Assembly (NCBI RefSeq): GCF_026004075.1
Contig: NZ_BPIK01000001.1
Span: forward strand, 1,404,041 to 1,468,040
Length of the DNA: 64,000 nt
Source of the DNA: Meiothermus sp.
Lineage (GTDB): Bacteria; Deinococcota; Deinococci; Deinococcales; Thermaceae
Reading direction: 5' to 3'
Positions 50,669 to 62,225 of this stretch are shown here, piece by piece. The notes beneath the pieces are model-generated. The model ran no database searches. It saw nothing but the letters and a program-made list of their open reading frames with translations, and was not told the origin of the DNA. Made by a program: the position numbers and the translations under genes. Positions within the stretch are counted from its first letter, which is position 1, and the number at the start of each line of letters is the position of its first letter.

Positions 50669-51858
50669 AGCGAGTTTTGGTAGGACTACTGGCCCTTGGA
50701 CTGGGGCTGGGCTTAGCCCAGCAAGCCCCCCTGAAGATTGGGGTGGTGGTCTCGGCCACCGGCCCCGCCGCCAGCCTGGGCATCCCCGAGCGTAACACCC
50801 TGGTGCTCCTGGAAGAGCAGGTCAACCGCCGGGGCGGGGTGGCAGGCCGTCCGGTGCAGTTCGTGATTATTGACGACGCCTCGGACACCACCCAGGCAGT
50901 GCGGGCTGTCCGGCGGCTGATCCAGGAAGAGCAGGTGTTGGCCATTATTGGCACCACAACCACCCCGGCCAGCCTGGGCATGATTGACCCCGTGGCCGAG
51001 GCCGGTGTGCCCAAAATTTCCCTGGCGGCCAACCTCGAGATCGTCTTCCCGGTGGATGAAAAGCGGCGCTGGGTGTTCAAAACCCCCCAGACCGAGCAGC
51101 AGATGAGCCAGCCCATCGTGCGGGACATGGCCGCTTCCGGGGTCAAGACCGCAGCCTACATCGGCTTTAACGACGCCTACGGCGAGGGCTGGGCCCGGGC
51201 CTTCGAGGCAGCAGCCCGCGAGGCCGGCATCCAGGTGGTGGCCTCCGAGCGCTTCGCCCGCACCGACACCTCGGTGGCCGGTCAGGTGCTGCGCATCCTG
51301 TCCCGCAACCCCGATGCAGTTCTGATCGGCGGCTCGGGCACCGCGCCGGTGCTGCCCCAGCGCACCCTGCGCGAGCGCGGCTACCGGGGCCTCATCTACC
51401 AGACCCACGGCGTGGCCAACCCCGACTTCCTGCGGGTGGGCGGCGATGTGGTGGTAGGTACCCGCCTGCCCGCCGGCCCGGTGCTGGTCTTCGATCAGCT
51501 CCCCCCCAACTTCCCCAACCGGCAGGTAGCCACCAGCTATGTGCAGCAATACGAAGCCCGCTTCGGCATCGGCAGCTACTCCACCTTTGGCGGCCACGCC
51601 TACGATGCCTGGGCCATTTTGCGCCCGGCCCTCGAGCGCGCCCTGCGCCGCGAGCAGACCACCAACCTAGCCGCCTTCCGGCGGGTGCTGCGCGACGAGC
51701 TCGAGGCCACCCGCAACGTGGTGGGTACCCACGGTATCTTCAACATGTCCCCCACCGACCACCTGGGCCTGCGCTTCAACGAGGCCGCGGTGATGGTCGA
51801 GGTCGTTAAGACGCCTGCCGGCAAGCTAGACTGGAAGCTTCTGCGCACCTTCAGGTAA
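50665..51858 (+). CDS. Branched-chain amino acid-type ABC transporter substrate-binding protein (LivK-like)
   Basis: Exported binding protein of 397 residues. Signal peptide: MKRVLVGLLALGLGLGLAQ, cut near residue 18-19. The mature part is a periplasmic binding fold of LivJ type (KIGVVVSATGPAASLG; IIDDASDTTQAVRAVRRLI; IGTTTTPASLGM; FNDAYGEGWARAF). Given its place in an acyl-CoA operon with PaaK and PaaI, the ligand may be an aromatic or fatty carboxylate rather than leucine; this is inferred. A strong hairpin follows the stop. Confidence 0.92.
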   Translation: MKRVLVGLLALGLGLGLAQQAPLKIGVVVSATGPAASLGIPERNTLVLLEEQVNRRGGVAGRPVQFVIIDDASDTTQAVRAVRRLIQEEQVLAIIGTTTTPASLGMIDPVAEAGVPKISLAANLEIVFPVDEKRRWVFKTPQTEQQMSQPIVRDMAASGVKTAAYIGFNDAYGEGWARAFEAAAREAGIQVVASERFARTDTSVAGQVLRILSRNPDAVLIGGSGTAPVLPQRTLRERGYRGLIYQTHGVANPDFLRVGGDVVVGTRLPAGPVLVFDQLPPNFPNRQVATSYVQQYEARFGIGSYSTFGGHAYDAWAILRPALERALRREQTTNLAAFRRVLRDELEATRNVVGTHGIFNMSPTDHLGLRFNEAAVMVEVVKTPAGKLDWKLLRTFR

Positions 51859-51865
51859 TGGGCCT

Positions 51866-51900
51866 GGGGGTGGGGAGGATTTCGATACCTCCCCACCCCC
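51866..51900 (+). terminator. Hairpin (attenuator or partial terminator) after the binding-protein gene
   Basis: GGGGGTGGGGAGG (51866-51878) pairs perfectly over 13 bases with CCTCCCCACCCCC (51888-51900) across a 9-base loop. A pyrimidine-rich, T-containing stretch follows (CGCTCTTTTCTT). It sits inside the operon between the binding protein and the permease, where it can stabilise the upstream message and lower expression downstream. Confidence 0.75.
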
Positions 51901-51917
51901 TCCCCCGCTCTTTTCTT

Positions 51918-52949
51918 ATGGATTGGACCATCCTATCTTTCCTCACCGCCGACGCACTGCAAAACGGCACCATCTACGCGCTGCTGGCGCTCTCGCTGGT
52001 GCTGGTTTTTGCGGTAACAAGGGTCATCCTTGTGCCGTTGGGCGAGTTTTTGGTCTATGCCCCACTCACCTATGTGTGGTTTTTGCCTGCCGAGGTGAGC
52101 GGGCTTAACCTGCAGGGCCAGATCCCTGGAACAGCCTGGCTGGCGGCAGCCATGCTGCTCTGGTGGGCCATTTTAGATCGTACAAATCTCAGACGTGCCG
52201 GTTTGTTGGCTTTGATTGCGCTGGGGGTGTTGGGTCTGGCCTGGTGGGGGGCCCAGGGGGTACCGCTGTGGCTGGGCTGGTTGCTGGCAATCCTGGTGGT
52301 GCTGCCCATTGGCCCGGCCTCCTATCGGCTGTTTTTTGAGCCGGCCAAGAACGCCAGCGTGCTTACCTATCTGATTATTGCGGTGGGCCTGCACTTTGCC
52401 TTTATGGGCCTGGGGCTGGTGTTTTTTGGCCCCGAGCAGTTCCGCCTGCCCGCCATCCTGGGGGGGCAGACCACCATTGGGCTGGTGCCGGTGAACAACC
52501 AGGCCTTCCTGGTCTACGGCTTCGCGCTTCTGGCCATGGTGGGCCTGTTTCTGTTTTTCACTAAAAGCATCTACGGCAAAGCCCTGCGGGCCTGTGCGGT
52601 CAACCGCTACGGAGCCCGGCTCCTGGGCATCAGCCCCAGCCAGGCTGGCTATGTTTCGTTTGGCATTGCCACCCTCATCGCCTGTGTGAGCGGGATGCTG
52701 CTGGCCCCCCTTATCTCCCCGGCCTACTTCCAGGGTTTCTTGCTGGGGCTCAAGGGCTTTGTGGCCGGAATTCTGGGCGGCCTTATCAGCTATCCGCTGG
52801 CGGTGGTGGGGGCCCTGCTGGTGGGGGCCATGGAGTCCTGGGCCTCGTTTCAGGCCAGCGCCTATAAGGACGCCATCGTGTTCGCTCTGCTGCTGCCCAT
52901 CCTCTTGTGGCGCAGCCTGCAAAGCCACGAGCTGGGGGAGGAGGACTGA
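51918..52949 (+). CDS. Liv-type ABC transporter permease (LivH-like)
   Basis: Inner-membrane permease of 343 residues. LivH pattern: ADALQNGTIYALLALSLVLVFAVTRVI at the N-terminus (about residues 11-37), GKALRACAVNRYGARLLGISPSQ as coupling loop, and GFVAGILGGLISYPLAVVGALLVG near the end. There are about eight to nine helices, with an extra pair around 70-130. ATG 51918 is chosen as the start; no good Shine-Dalgarno is seen because the hairpin tail lies just upstream. The stop and next start overlap (TGATG). Confidence 0.9.
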   Translation: MDWTILSFLTADALQNGTIYALLALSLVLVFAVTRVILVPLGEFLVYAPLTYVWFLPAEVSGLNLQGQIPGTAWLAAAMLLWWAILDRTNLRRAGLLALIALGVLGLAWWGAQGVPLWLGWLLAILVVLPIGPASYRLFFEPAKNASVLTYLIIAVGLHFAFMGLGLVFFGPEQFRLPAILGGQTTIGLVPVNNQAFLVYGFALLAMVGLFLFFTKSIYGKALRACAVNRYGARLLGISPSQAGYVSFGIATLIACVSGMLLAPLISPAYFQGFLLGLKGFVAGILGGLISYPLAVVGALLVGAMESWASFQASAYKDAIVFALLLPILLWRSLQSHELGEED

Positions 52950-54721
52950 TGCGGCTTCAGCTATCCCCCATCACCCTGGTGGCCGTGGGGCTGCTGCTGT
53001 TGCTGCCGCTCTTGCTACCCCCATCCTCGTTTTATCTGACGGTGGGCAACTACATCGCCTTTGGCGCCCTGGTTACGCTGGGGCTGTACCTGCTCACCGG
53101 CCTATCGGGCATGACCAGTTTCGGCCAGGCGGCCTTCATGGGGCTGGCCGCTTACACCAGCGCCCTCCTGACCATCGGTCAGGGCTTGAGCCCCTGGCTG
53201 ACCCTGCCGCTGGGGGTGCTGGCTGCAGTGGTGGGCGCGGTGGTGCTGGGCGGCATCACCGCCCGGCTCAAGGGCCACTACCTGCCCCTTTCCACCATCG
53301 CCTGGTGTATGGCCCTGTACATCGTGATGGGGAGCTGGATCGGCCTCACTGGCGGGCACACAGGCCTGCGCGGGGTTCCATCAATTTCAGTGTTGGACTG
53401 GAGCCTGAACGACAGCAGAAGCTACTTTTACCTGGCCTGGCTTTTTGTGCTGCTGGGCGCCTGGACAGCCTGGAACCTGACCAACAGCCGCGTTGGGCGG
53501 GCCATGCGGGCTTCCAAAGGAGATGCCGTGGCAGCGGCCAGCTTTGGGGTAAACCCGGCGGTGCTCAAGTTGCAGGTCTTCGTACTCTCGGCCATCTACG
53601 CCGGCGTGGCCGGCTGGCTCTACGTGCACTATCAGAAGTTTATCAACCCCACGCCCTTCAGCCTGGACGCCTCCATTAAGTACCTGATTGCGGCGGTGGC
53701 CGGGGGCGTGGGCAGCATTCCGGGGGTCATTCTGGGCTCGGGGTTGGTGACGGGCCTCGAGGAGGTGCTTAAGGGCCTGCTGCCGCGCATTTTCGGCCGC
53801 ACCGGCAACTACGAGATCATCGCCTATGGCCTGATTCTGGTGCTCATTCTGATGTTCGCCCCCAAGGGGCTGTGGCCCTTCCTCGAGCGCTACCTACCCA
53901 AAGCCCGCCCGCAAAACCCCACTGGCAGCGGCCTGCCGGGCCGGCTGGCTGCGGGCAAGCCCGGTGAGGTGGTGCTCGAGGTTGAAAATCTGAGCAAAAG
54001 CTTTGGCGGTCTGCTGGCGGTCAACGGCATCAGCTTCCAGCTTCGGCGGGGCGAGATTCTGGCCCTGATCGGCCCCAACGGGGCGGGCAAGTCCACCTGC
54101 TTCAACATGATTACCTCGGTCTATGCGCCCAGCAAAGGCACAGTGCGCTTCAAAGGCCAGCCCATCGCAGGCCGGATGCCCTACGAGGTGCACCGGCTGG
54201 GCATTGCCCGTACCTTTCAGCACCCCCACCTCTTCCCCGAGATGACCGTGCTGGAAAACGCCGCCCTGGGCACCTACGCCCGCACCCAGCGGGGCCTGCT
54301 GGCCTCCATGCTGGGGCTCAACCGGGCCGAGGAGGCGGCGGCCCTGGCCGAGGCCTACCGGGCGCTGGAGCGGGTGGGTCTGGCCCATCTGGCCCACCAG
54401 AAAGCCGATGGGCTGGCCATCGGTCAGCTCAGGCTGCTGGAGATTGCCCGCGCCCTGGCCTCGGGGCCCGAGGTACTGCTCCTGGACGAGCCGGCGGCAG
54501 GGTTACGGGCAGGGGAAAAGCGCCAGTTTGCCGCCCTGATTCGCAAGCTGGTGAACGAAGGAGTAACGGTGCTTCTGGTAGACCACGACATGGATCTGGT
54601 GATGGGGCTGGTAGACCGGGTGGTGGTGATGCATTATGGGGAAAAGCTGGCCGAAGGCACCCCCGCCGAAGTACAGCGCAATCCCAGGGTGATCGAGGCC
54701 TACCTGGGGGAGGCCGCATGA
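52949..54721 (+). CDS. Fused Liv-type permease and ATPase (LivM-LivG)
   Basis: One protein of 590 residues. Residues 1-310 form a LivM-type permease (TGLSGMTSFGQAAFMGLAAY; LKGHYLPLSTIA; MRASKGDAVAAASFGVNP; LMFAPKGLWP). After a short linker comes a LivG-type ATPase (about 335-590): Walker A GPNGAGKST, Walker B EVLLLDEPAAGL, and the Liv feature ARTFQHPHLFPEMTVLENA. Its C motif reads AIGQLRLLEIARAL, so the usual SGGQ is changed to AIGQ. In many bacteria the two parts are separate genes. GGGGAGGAGG precedes ATG. Confidence 0.92.
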   Translation: MRLQLSPITLVAVGLLLLLPLLLPPSSFYLTVGNYIAFGALVTLGLYLLTGLSGMTSFGQAAFMGLAAYTSALLTIGQGLSPWLTLPLGVLAAVVGAVVLGGITARLKGHYLPLSTIAWCMALYIVMGSWIGLTGGHTGLRGVPSISVLDWSLNDSRSYFYLAWLFVLLGAWTAWNLTNSRVGRAMRASKGDAVAAASFGVNPAVLKLQVFVLSAIYAGVAGWLYVHYQKFINPTPFSLDASIKYLIAAVAGGVGSIPGVILGSGLVTGLEEVLKGLLPRIFGRTGNYEIIAYGLILVLILMFAPKGLWPFLERYLPKARPQNPTGSGLPGRLAAGKPGEVVLEVENLSKSFGGLLAVNGISFQLRRGEILALIGPNGAGKSTCFNMITSVYAPSKGTVRFKGQPIAGRMPYEVHRLGIARTFQHPHLFPEMTVLENAALGTYARTQRGLLASMLGLNRAEEAAALAEAYRALERVGLAHLAHQKADGLAIGQLRLLEIARALASGPEVLLLDEPAAGLRAGEKRQFAALIRKLVNEGVTVLLVDHDMDLVMGLVDRVVVMHYGEKLAEGTPAEVQRNPRVIEAYLGEAA

Positions 54722-55449
54722 GCGTGCTGGAAGTGCAAAACCTCACCGTGCGCTACGGGGCCGTGGAGGCCGTGCGCAACCTGTCCCTCACCGTAGGGAC
54801 GGGCGAGGCCATCACCCTCATCGGCCCCAACGGGGCCGGCAAGAGCAGCACCCTCAAGGGGATTGTGGGGCTGGTAAGCGCCAGCGGCACGGTGCGCTAC
54901 CAGGGGCAGGCCCAGGGCCAGCGCAGCCCGGAAGCCCTGGCCGCCCAGGGCCTGGTGATGGTGCCCGAGAAGCGGGAACTCTTCGCCTCGATGGAGGTAG
55001 AGGACAACCTGCTGCTGGGGGCCTTTACCCGCTTCCAGCGCCGCGAGAAAGGCATCCGGGAAGACCTCGAGCGCGTCTATACCCTCTTCCCCCGCCTGCG
55101 TGAGCGCCGCAAGCAACTGGCCGGCACTATGTCCGGGGGTGAGCAGCAGATGCTGGCGATTGGGCGGGCCCTGATGGCCCGCCCCAAGCTGCTGCTGCTC
55201 GACGAGCCCAGCCTGGGGCTGGCCCCCCTGATTGTGCAGGAGATTTTTCACATCCTGGGCGAACTCAAAGCCCAGGGCACCCCCATCCTGGTAGTGGAGC
55301 AGAACGCCCGCATGGCCCTCAAGCTGGCCGACCGGGGGTACGTGCTCGAGGCTGGCGAGCTGGTGATGGAAGGCCGCGGCCAGGACCTGCTGCACGACCC
55401 GCGGGTCATCGAGTCGTACCTGGGCATCCGCACCAAGACCGAAGCCTGA
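54718..55449 (+). CDS. Liv-type ABC transporter ATPase (LivF-like)
   Basis: ATPase of 243 residues. Walker A is GPNGAGKSS, signature MSGGEQQMLAIGRAL, Walker B LLLLDEPSLGL, with VVEQNARMAL for the switch. It is the second ATPase of the Liv importer and has the intact signature that its fused partner lacks. It overlaps the LivM-LivG gene by 4 bases. The paaI gene follows 2 bases after the stop. Confidence 0.94.
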   Translation: MSVLEVQNLTVRYGAVEAVRNLSLTVGTGEAITLIGPNGAGKSSTLKGIVGLVSASGTVRYQGQAQGQRSPEALAAQGLVMVPEKRELFASMEVEDNLLLGAFTRFQRREKGIREDLERVYTLFPRLRERRKQLAGTMSGGEQQMLAIGRALMARPKLLLLDEPSLGLAPLIVQEIFHILGELKAQGTPILVVEQNARMALKLADRGYVLEAGELVMEGRGQDLLHDPRVIESYLGIRTKTEA

Positions 55450-55451
55450 CC

Positions 55452-55826
55452 ATGCACGCCCTCACCGACCCTTATATGCAGCTTTTGGGCCTGGAAACCC
55501 GGCTGGTGGAGCCCGGCCGGGCCGTGGTGGCCGCCCAGGTCAAGCCCGAGCACCTCAACATCCACGGGGCCTGCCACGGCGGCTTCCTGTACAGCCTGGC
55601 CGATGCGGCTTTTGCCCTGGCCTCCAACTCGCACGGCACCGCCGCGGTGGCCCTCACCACCCAGATGCAGTACTTCAAGGCCGTGCAGGCCGGTGAGCAC
55701 CTCGAGGCCCACGCCAGCGAGGAGAACCTGGGCCGGCGCACCGCCACCTACCGCATCGAGGTTCGCAGCAATGGGCGCGTGGTAGCCCTCTTTACCGGCA
55801 CGGTCTTCCGCTTTGCCGAAGGCTAG
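55452..55826 (+). CDS. paaI: Hotdog acyl-CoA thioesterase PaaI
   Basis: A 124-residue hotdog-fold thioesterase. Family motifs: NIHGACHGGFLYSLADAAFA, with the helix-cap glycine and the Asp that activates water, and RRTATYRIEV. PaaI removes stalled aryl-CoA or hydroxyaryl-CoA thioesters during phenylacetate degradation; the Thermus thermophilus enzyme is well studied. Placed between the transporter and thiolase genes in one operon. Confidence 0.92.
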   Translation: MHALTDPYMQLLGLETRLVEPGRAVVAAQVKPEHLNIHGACHGGFLYSLADAAFALASNSHGTAAVALTTQMQYFKAVQAGEHLEAHASEENLGRRTATYRIEVRSNGRVVALFTGTVFRFAEG

Positions 55827-55878
55827 CCTGTTCGCAAAAGGCGCTTGTGGATACGACCCCGATAGGATAAAACACCTT

Positions 55879-57083
<1,205 letters not shown>

Positions 57084-57087
<4 letters not shown>

Positions 57088-57833
57088 AGGTGCTCGAGCA
57101 GTTCAACCTGAATGGCAAAACCGCCCTGGTGACCGGGGGCTCGAGGGGCCTGGGCCTGGAGATTGCCTGCGGCTTGCGCGAGGCCGGGGCCCGGGTGGCC
57201 CTGCTGGCCCGGCGCGAAAGCTTCTTTGCGGAGGCCCTGAAGCTCATCCCCGATGCGATACCCATTGTGGGCAACGTGCAGGACGAAGCGAGCCTCGAGG
57301 CCGCTTTTGCCCGGGTGGGCCCGGTGGACATCCTGGTCAACGCCGCCGGGGTGACCTGGGGCCAGGACGCCCTGGAAGTGCCGGTGGAGAAGATCCGCGA
57401 GGTGCTGGACATCAACGTAACCGGGGCTTTTCTGGCCTCGAGGATCGCCGCCCGCGGCATGAAGGCCCGCGGCTACGGCAAAATCCTCAACATCGCCTCG
57501 GTCGCGGGCCTGGCCGGCAGCCCCAGTGAGGTGATGGACGCCGCTGCCTACTCGGCCTCTAAAGGTGCGCTCATCGCTCTGACGCGCGACCTGGCGGTCA
57601 AGTGGGGGCCCTTTGGTATCCGCGTGAACGCCCTGGCGCCGGGGTTCTTCCCTACCCGCATGACCGAAAAACTGCTGGCCCGCACCGAGCAGCTCGTGCG
57701 CGAGCGCACACCGCTGGGTCGCATCGGAAAAACCGGCGAGCTGGCCGCTGCCGCCCTGTACCTGTGCAGCCCGGCCTCGGACTACGTAACCGGGCAGGTG
57801 CTGGCGGTGGATGGGGGGATGACCGCGCTATGA
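57084..57833 (+). CDS. Short-chain dehydrogenase/reductase (3-oxoacyl reductase-like)
   Basis: Classical SDR of 249 residues. Cofactor motif [12 protein letters not shown] (18-29), NAAGVT, catalytic Ser in NIASVAG and YSASKG (Tyr and Lys), followed by [14 protein letters not shown]. It resembles gluconate 5-dehydrogenase and FabG types. The place in the operon suggests action on a hydroxyacyl- or oxoacyl-CoA, or on an alcohol. Substrate open. Confidence 0.88.
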
Positions 57834-57882
57834 GCGTAGCTTCGATCCGCCGGTGCAGCAAAACACAACCCTACCACAGGTG

Positions 57883-57888
57883 TAAACT
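57883..57888 (+). promoter_or_regulatory. Possible internal -10 box before paaK
   Basis: TAAACT preceded by TG, 33 bases before the paaK start, in an 88-base gap after the SDR gene. Unlike the leaderless cases there is room for the GAGG Shine-Dalgarno. Tentative. Confidence 0.35.
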
Positions 57889-57921
57889 GTCGTTCTGAAG
57901 CCAATAGACCTCGAGGTGCCT

Positions 57922-59264
<1,343 letters not shown>

Positions 59265-59268
<4 letters not shown>

Positions 59269-59699
59269 AGCCCATACCCCCCGGCTACCAGGCCAGCTTC
59301 GAAACGGTGGTCACCGACGAGATGACCGTGGACTTCGAGCACCCCGACGACCCCCAACTGGGCAAGCTGCACCCGGTCTACGCCACCTACTGGATGGCCA
59401 AGCACATGGAACTGGCCGGGCGCAAGATCATCCTGCCTTTCCTGGAAGAGGGCGAGGAGGGCATTGGCTCCAAGGTGAGCGTGGATCACCTGGCCTCGGC
59501 CCTGCCCGGCATGAAGGTGCGCATTGTGGCTGAGCACCTGCGCACCGAAGGCAACCGGGTGCACGCCCAGTGCACCGCCTGGAACGAGCTGGGCGACCAG
59601 ATTGGCGTGGGCTACACCGAGCAGGTGATCCTGCCCAGGGCCAGGCTGCTACGAATTTTCGAGAAACTCCAGGAGCGCTGGCAGGAACAGCGCAAGTGA
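59265..59699 (+). CDS. Hotdog-fold thioesterase (FlK-like)
   Basis: A 144-residue hotdog protein. Landmarks: VVTDEMTVDFE, HPVYATYWMAKHMELAGRKII (with the long helix), EGIGSKVSVDHLASALPGMKV and GVGYTEQVILPRARL. This pattern is of the fluoroacetyl-CoA thioesterase (FlK)-like group rather than PaaI. It overlaps paaK by ATGA, which suggests it hydrolyses an acyl-CoA made in this pathway. Substrate unknown. Confidence 0.82.
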
Positions 59700-59745
59700 A
59701 ACAGCACCTTTGCACACCGCCGTCTGTACCCCTTAACCTGATACC

Positions 59746-60354
59746 GTGAAGCGCCTCCCCCTCTTCCCCCTGCCCGAGACCGTGGTTTTTCCAGGGCTGC
59801 TGATTCCGCTGTACATCTTCGAGGAACGCTACAAGCAGATGGTGCGGGACTTGCTGGCCCAGAGCGAAGACCAGCGGCGGTTTGTGATTACCCTGGCCAC
59901 CGCGCAGGGCTTCCGGGAGGTGGGGGGGTATGTGGACTTACTGGCGGCCTCGGAAAACCCGGACGGCACCTTCAACATTGTCTGCCGGGGTGGGGAGCGC
60001 TGCCGGGTGGAGGGGGTGGGGGTTTTTGAAAAGAACCTGTACCAGACCACCCTGGACATCCCCTGGCCCCTCGAGCGCAGCGCCCGCAGCGAGGAAATCG
60101 TGGCAGCCTGGGATGCCATGGAGGTTTTCCGCAGCTACATGGCCGGAGTCGCCGACCCCAGCGCCCTGGAAGAGGCCATCGCCAACCTGCCCGACGACCC
60201 CCTTTACCAGGCCTCTTTTCTGTGCGTGAACCTGCGGGTCTCGGCGCTGGATCGGCAGGCTTTGCTCGAGGCCCCCTCCCTTATTGCCCGGCTCGAGCTG
60301 GCCCAGACCCTCATGCGACAGGGTTCAATGGCCGGCAGCGGCGCCGAGGCCTGA
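59746..60354 (+). CDS. Lon N-terminal (LON) domain protein
   Basis: A 202-residue protein consisting only of the Lon substrate-recognition domain: PLFPLPETVVFPGLLIPLYIFEERYKQM at the N-terminus (about residues 4-32), GTFNIVCRGGERCRVEG in the middle, and a C-terminal helical part. It lacks the ATPase and protease domains. Such stand-alone proteins are widespread, function unknown. The start is GTG. The stop lies 1 base from that of the convergent VWA gene. Confidence 0.88.
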   Translation: MKRLPLFPLPETVVFPGLLIPLYIFEERYKQMVRDLLAQSEDQRRFVITLATAQGFREVGGYVDLLAASENPDGTFNIVCRGGERCRVEGVGVFEKNLYQTTLDIPWPLERSARSEEIVAAWDAMEVFRSYMAGVADPSALEEAIANLPDDPLYQASFLCVNLRVSALDRQALLEAPSLIARLELAQTLMRQGSMAGSGAEA

Positions 60355-60355
60355 T

Positions 60356-61315
60356 TCATACCACTCGGCGCCGCAACTGGCCTATCCCCAGACTGAGCAC
60401 CAGCGCCAGGGCCGACAGCAAAGCAAACACCGCCGATACCTCGTCCTGGCGCACGCGCCAGGTCATCTGACGGGACAGCTTGCGGTAGGCCTCCTTGAGC
60501 TTAGCCGCCGAGTCTACAAAGTAGTACTGGCCATCGCCCATCCTGGCAATCTCTTTGAGGGTCTCCTCATCGAACTGAGCCGCCAGGGCATACTGCTCGG
60601 GCAGGCCCGGCACCGGGCCATCCGAGGCTCGGCCAATGCCAATAGCGTGCACCCGAACTTGCAGACGGGCCGCCTCCTTCACGGCCTCTACCGGGTCTAC
60701 CCCGCCCAGGCTGCGTCCATCGGTGAGCAGAATGATGGTGGCAAGGCTCTTGGGATCGGGGGCTTCGGCGCGTTCGGAAAGGGGGGGTAAGGCCTCAATA
60801 CTCTCCAGGATAGCATCGCCGATGGCCGTACCCAGGTTGAGCTCTAAAAAGTCTACCGCCTCCAACAAGCGCCCCCGGTCGGTGGTGAGGGGCACCACCA
60901 GGTGTGCGTCGCGGGAAAAGGTCACCAGGGCCACCCGGATACCTTCTGGCAGTTCGCGGATGAAGGTGCGCAGGGCCGCCCGGGCCGCCTCGAAGCGGCT
61001 GGGCTTTACATCGGTGGCCCGCATCGAAAGGCTGATGTCCACCGTCAGCACCACCGCTGCCTTGGGGTCGGCCTGCAAGACTGGCAGGGTGGGCCGGGCC
61101 AGGGCCAGTACTGCCCCTACCAAGGCCAGCAGATATAGCCCTGCCGAAAGGTGCTGCCGCCAGGTGTTGTTTCGCCTCAAGGCCCGCGCCAGCACCGCAA
61201 TCTCGGGGTATAGCACCACCGACTCGGCGGGCGGTCGCAGGTTGCGCCGGTACAGCCAAATGAGCAGTGGAACTAAGAGCAAGAAGCCCAGCGCCCAGGG
61301 CCACAGAAACGCCAT
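60356..61315 (-). CDS. VWA domain membrane protein (Bat-like), copy 1
   Basis: A 319-residue protein with an N-terminal membrane helix, a second helix (about 60-78), a VWA domain (about 85-270) and a C-terminal helix ending in LRRRVV. The MIDAS motif is intact: DISLS, with Thr in LTTDRG and Asp in LLTDGRSL. Proteins of this BatA/B type occur with DUF58 and MoxR ATPases and are thought to assist folding or metal insertion of envelope proteins. It starts directly after the next copy upstream. Confidence 0.9.
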   Translation of the reverse strand: MAFLWPWALGFLLLVPLLIWLYRRNLRPPAESVVLYPEIAVLARALRRNNTWRQHLSAGLYLLALVGAVLALARPTLPVLQADPKAAVVLTVDISLSMRATDVKPSRFEAARAALRTFIRELPEGIRVALVTFSRDAHLVVPLTTDRGRLLEAVDFLELNLGTAIGDAILESIEALPPLSERAEAPDPKSLATIILLTDGRSLGGVDPVEAVKEAARLQVRVHAIGIGRASDGPVPGLPEQYALAAQFDEETLKEIARMGDGQYYFVDSAAKLKEAYRKLSRQMTWRVRQDEVSAVFALLSALALVLSLGIGQLRRRVV

Positions 61316-62212
61316 TCAGATCACCCGTCGCCGCAAAGCCGACCAGCCCATGCTAAAGCCCAGCACTAGCGCTGCCAGCAGGCTCAAAATACCGCTTATC
61401 TCGGTGGTCTGGGGGCGCCAGGCCAGCACCCGTCCCAGGTCGGTATGGACTTTGCTCAGATCGCTGGCCGAGAAGATGGGGTAGTAGCGGCCCCCAGTTC
61501 GGTCGGCCACCTTTTTGAGCATCTCCTCGTCGAAGTTGTGGCCGTGGGTGCCTACCCCAATGGCGTGCACCTTGATACCCCGCCTGCGCGCTTCTTCGGC
61601 AATTTTGAGCGGGTCGTTGCCGGAGACGTCGTGGCCGTGCGAGAAGAGCACAATCACCCCAGGGCTCATGCCCTCGGGCGGGCTTTCCGGGAGGGCTTCC
61701 AGGGCGGCCAGCAGCCCGTAAGTAAAGGAGAACCCTCCACCCAGGTCGAGGCTGTCAATGGCTGATCGAAACGCCGCGCGGTCGGTGGTAGGCGGTAGCA
61801 GCAAGGTTCCGTAACCGGAAAAGGTTGCAACGCCCACCTTGATGTGCTTGGGGAGCTTCTCCACCAGCGCCTTGGCGGCCATCTGGGTGGCCACCATGCG
61901 GTTGGGCGTGATATCGGTCTGGCGCATCGACCAGCCGTTTTCGATAGCCAGAATCACCCCGGCCAAGTTCTCGGGCATCATCAGCCGGAGGGTGGGGCGG
62001 GCCGTGGCGATGAGGGCGGCCACCAGGGCCAGAAAAAAGCCAATGGCAGGCAGGTAAACCCAGATGGAATTTTGCACCACATGACCCATCGGGCCTATCC
62101 CCGGATACCAGACATAACTGCTGGAGCGCCCGCTTTGCATGCGCCAGTACAGCACAGCCAGCAGCACCAGAACTAGCAGGCTTAGCAGGTTCCAGGGCGC
62201 GAGAAAACCCAT
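61316..62212 (-). CDS. VWA domain membrane protein (Bat-like), copy 2, degenerate MIDAS
   Basis: 298 residues with the same layout as its neighbours: two N-terminal helices, a VWA domain and a C-terminal helix ending in LRRRVI. The MIDAS position reads ENGWS in place of DxSxS, so the first Asp and first Ser are lost; the later LPPTTDR and VIVLFSHGHDV segments correspond to the other ligand loops (the usual TDG is SHG). Metal binding is probably lost. Otherwise it is well conserved, so it is likely a structural partner rather than a pseudogene. Confidence 0.88.
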   Translation of the reverse strand: MGFLAPWNLLSLLVLVLLAVLYWRMQSGRSSSYVWYPGIGPMGHVVQNSIWVYLPAIGFFLALVAALIATARPTLRLMMPENLAGVILAIENGWSMRQTDITPNRMVATQMAAKALVEKLPKHIKVGVATFSGYGTLLLPPTTDRAAFRSAIDSLDLGGGFSFTYGLLAALEALPESPPEGMSPGVIVLFSHGHDVSGNDPLKIAEEARRRGIKVHAIGVGTHGHNFDEEMLKKVADRTGGRYYPIFSASDLSKVHTDLGRVLAWRPQTTEISGILSLLAALVLGFSMGWSALRRRVI

Positions 62213-62225
62213 GGTCTGGCCCCCT

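Noticed and set aside
52907-52949. An earlier start for the LivM-LivG fusion at 52907
   Set aside because: It would lie inside the preceding permease gene and add a Gly-rich stretch without similarity. ATG 52949 has GGGGAGGAGG just before it.
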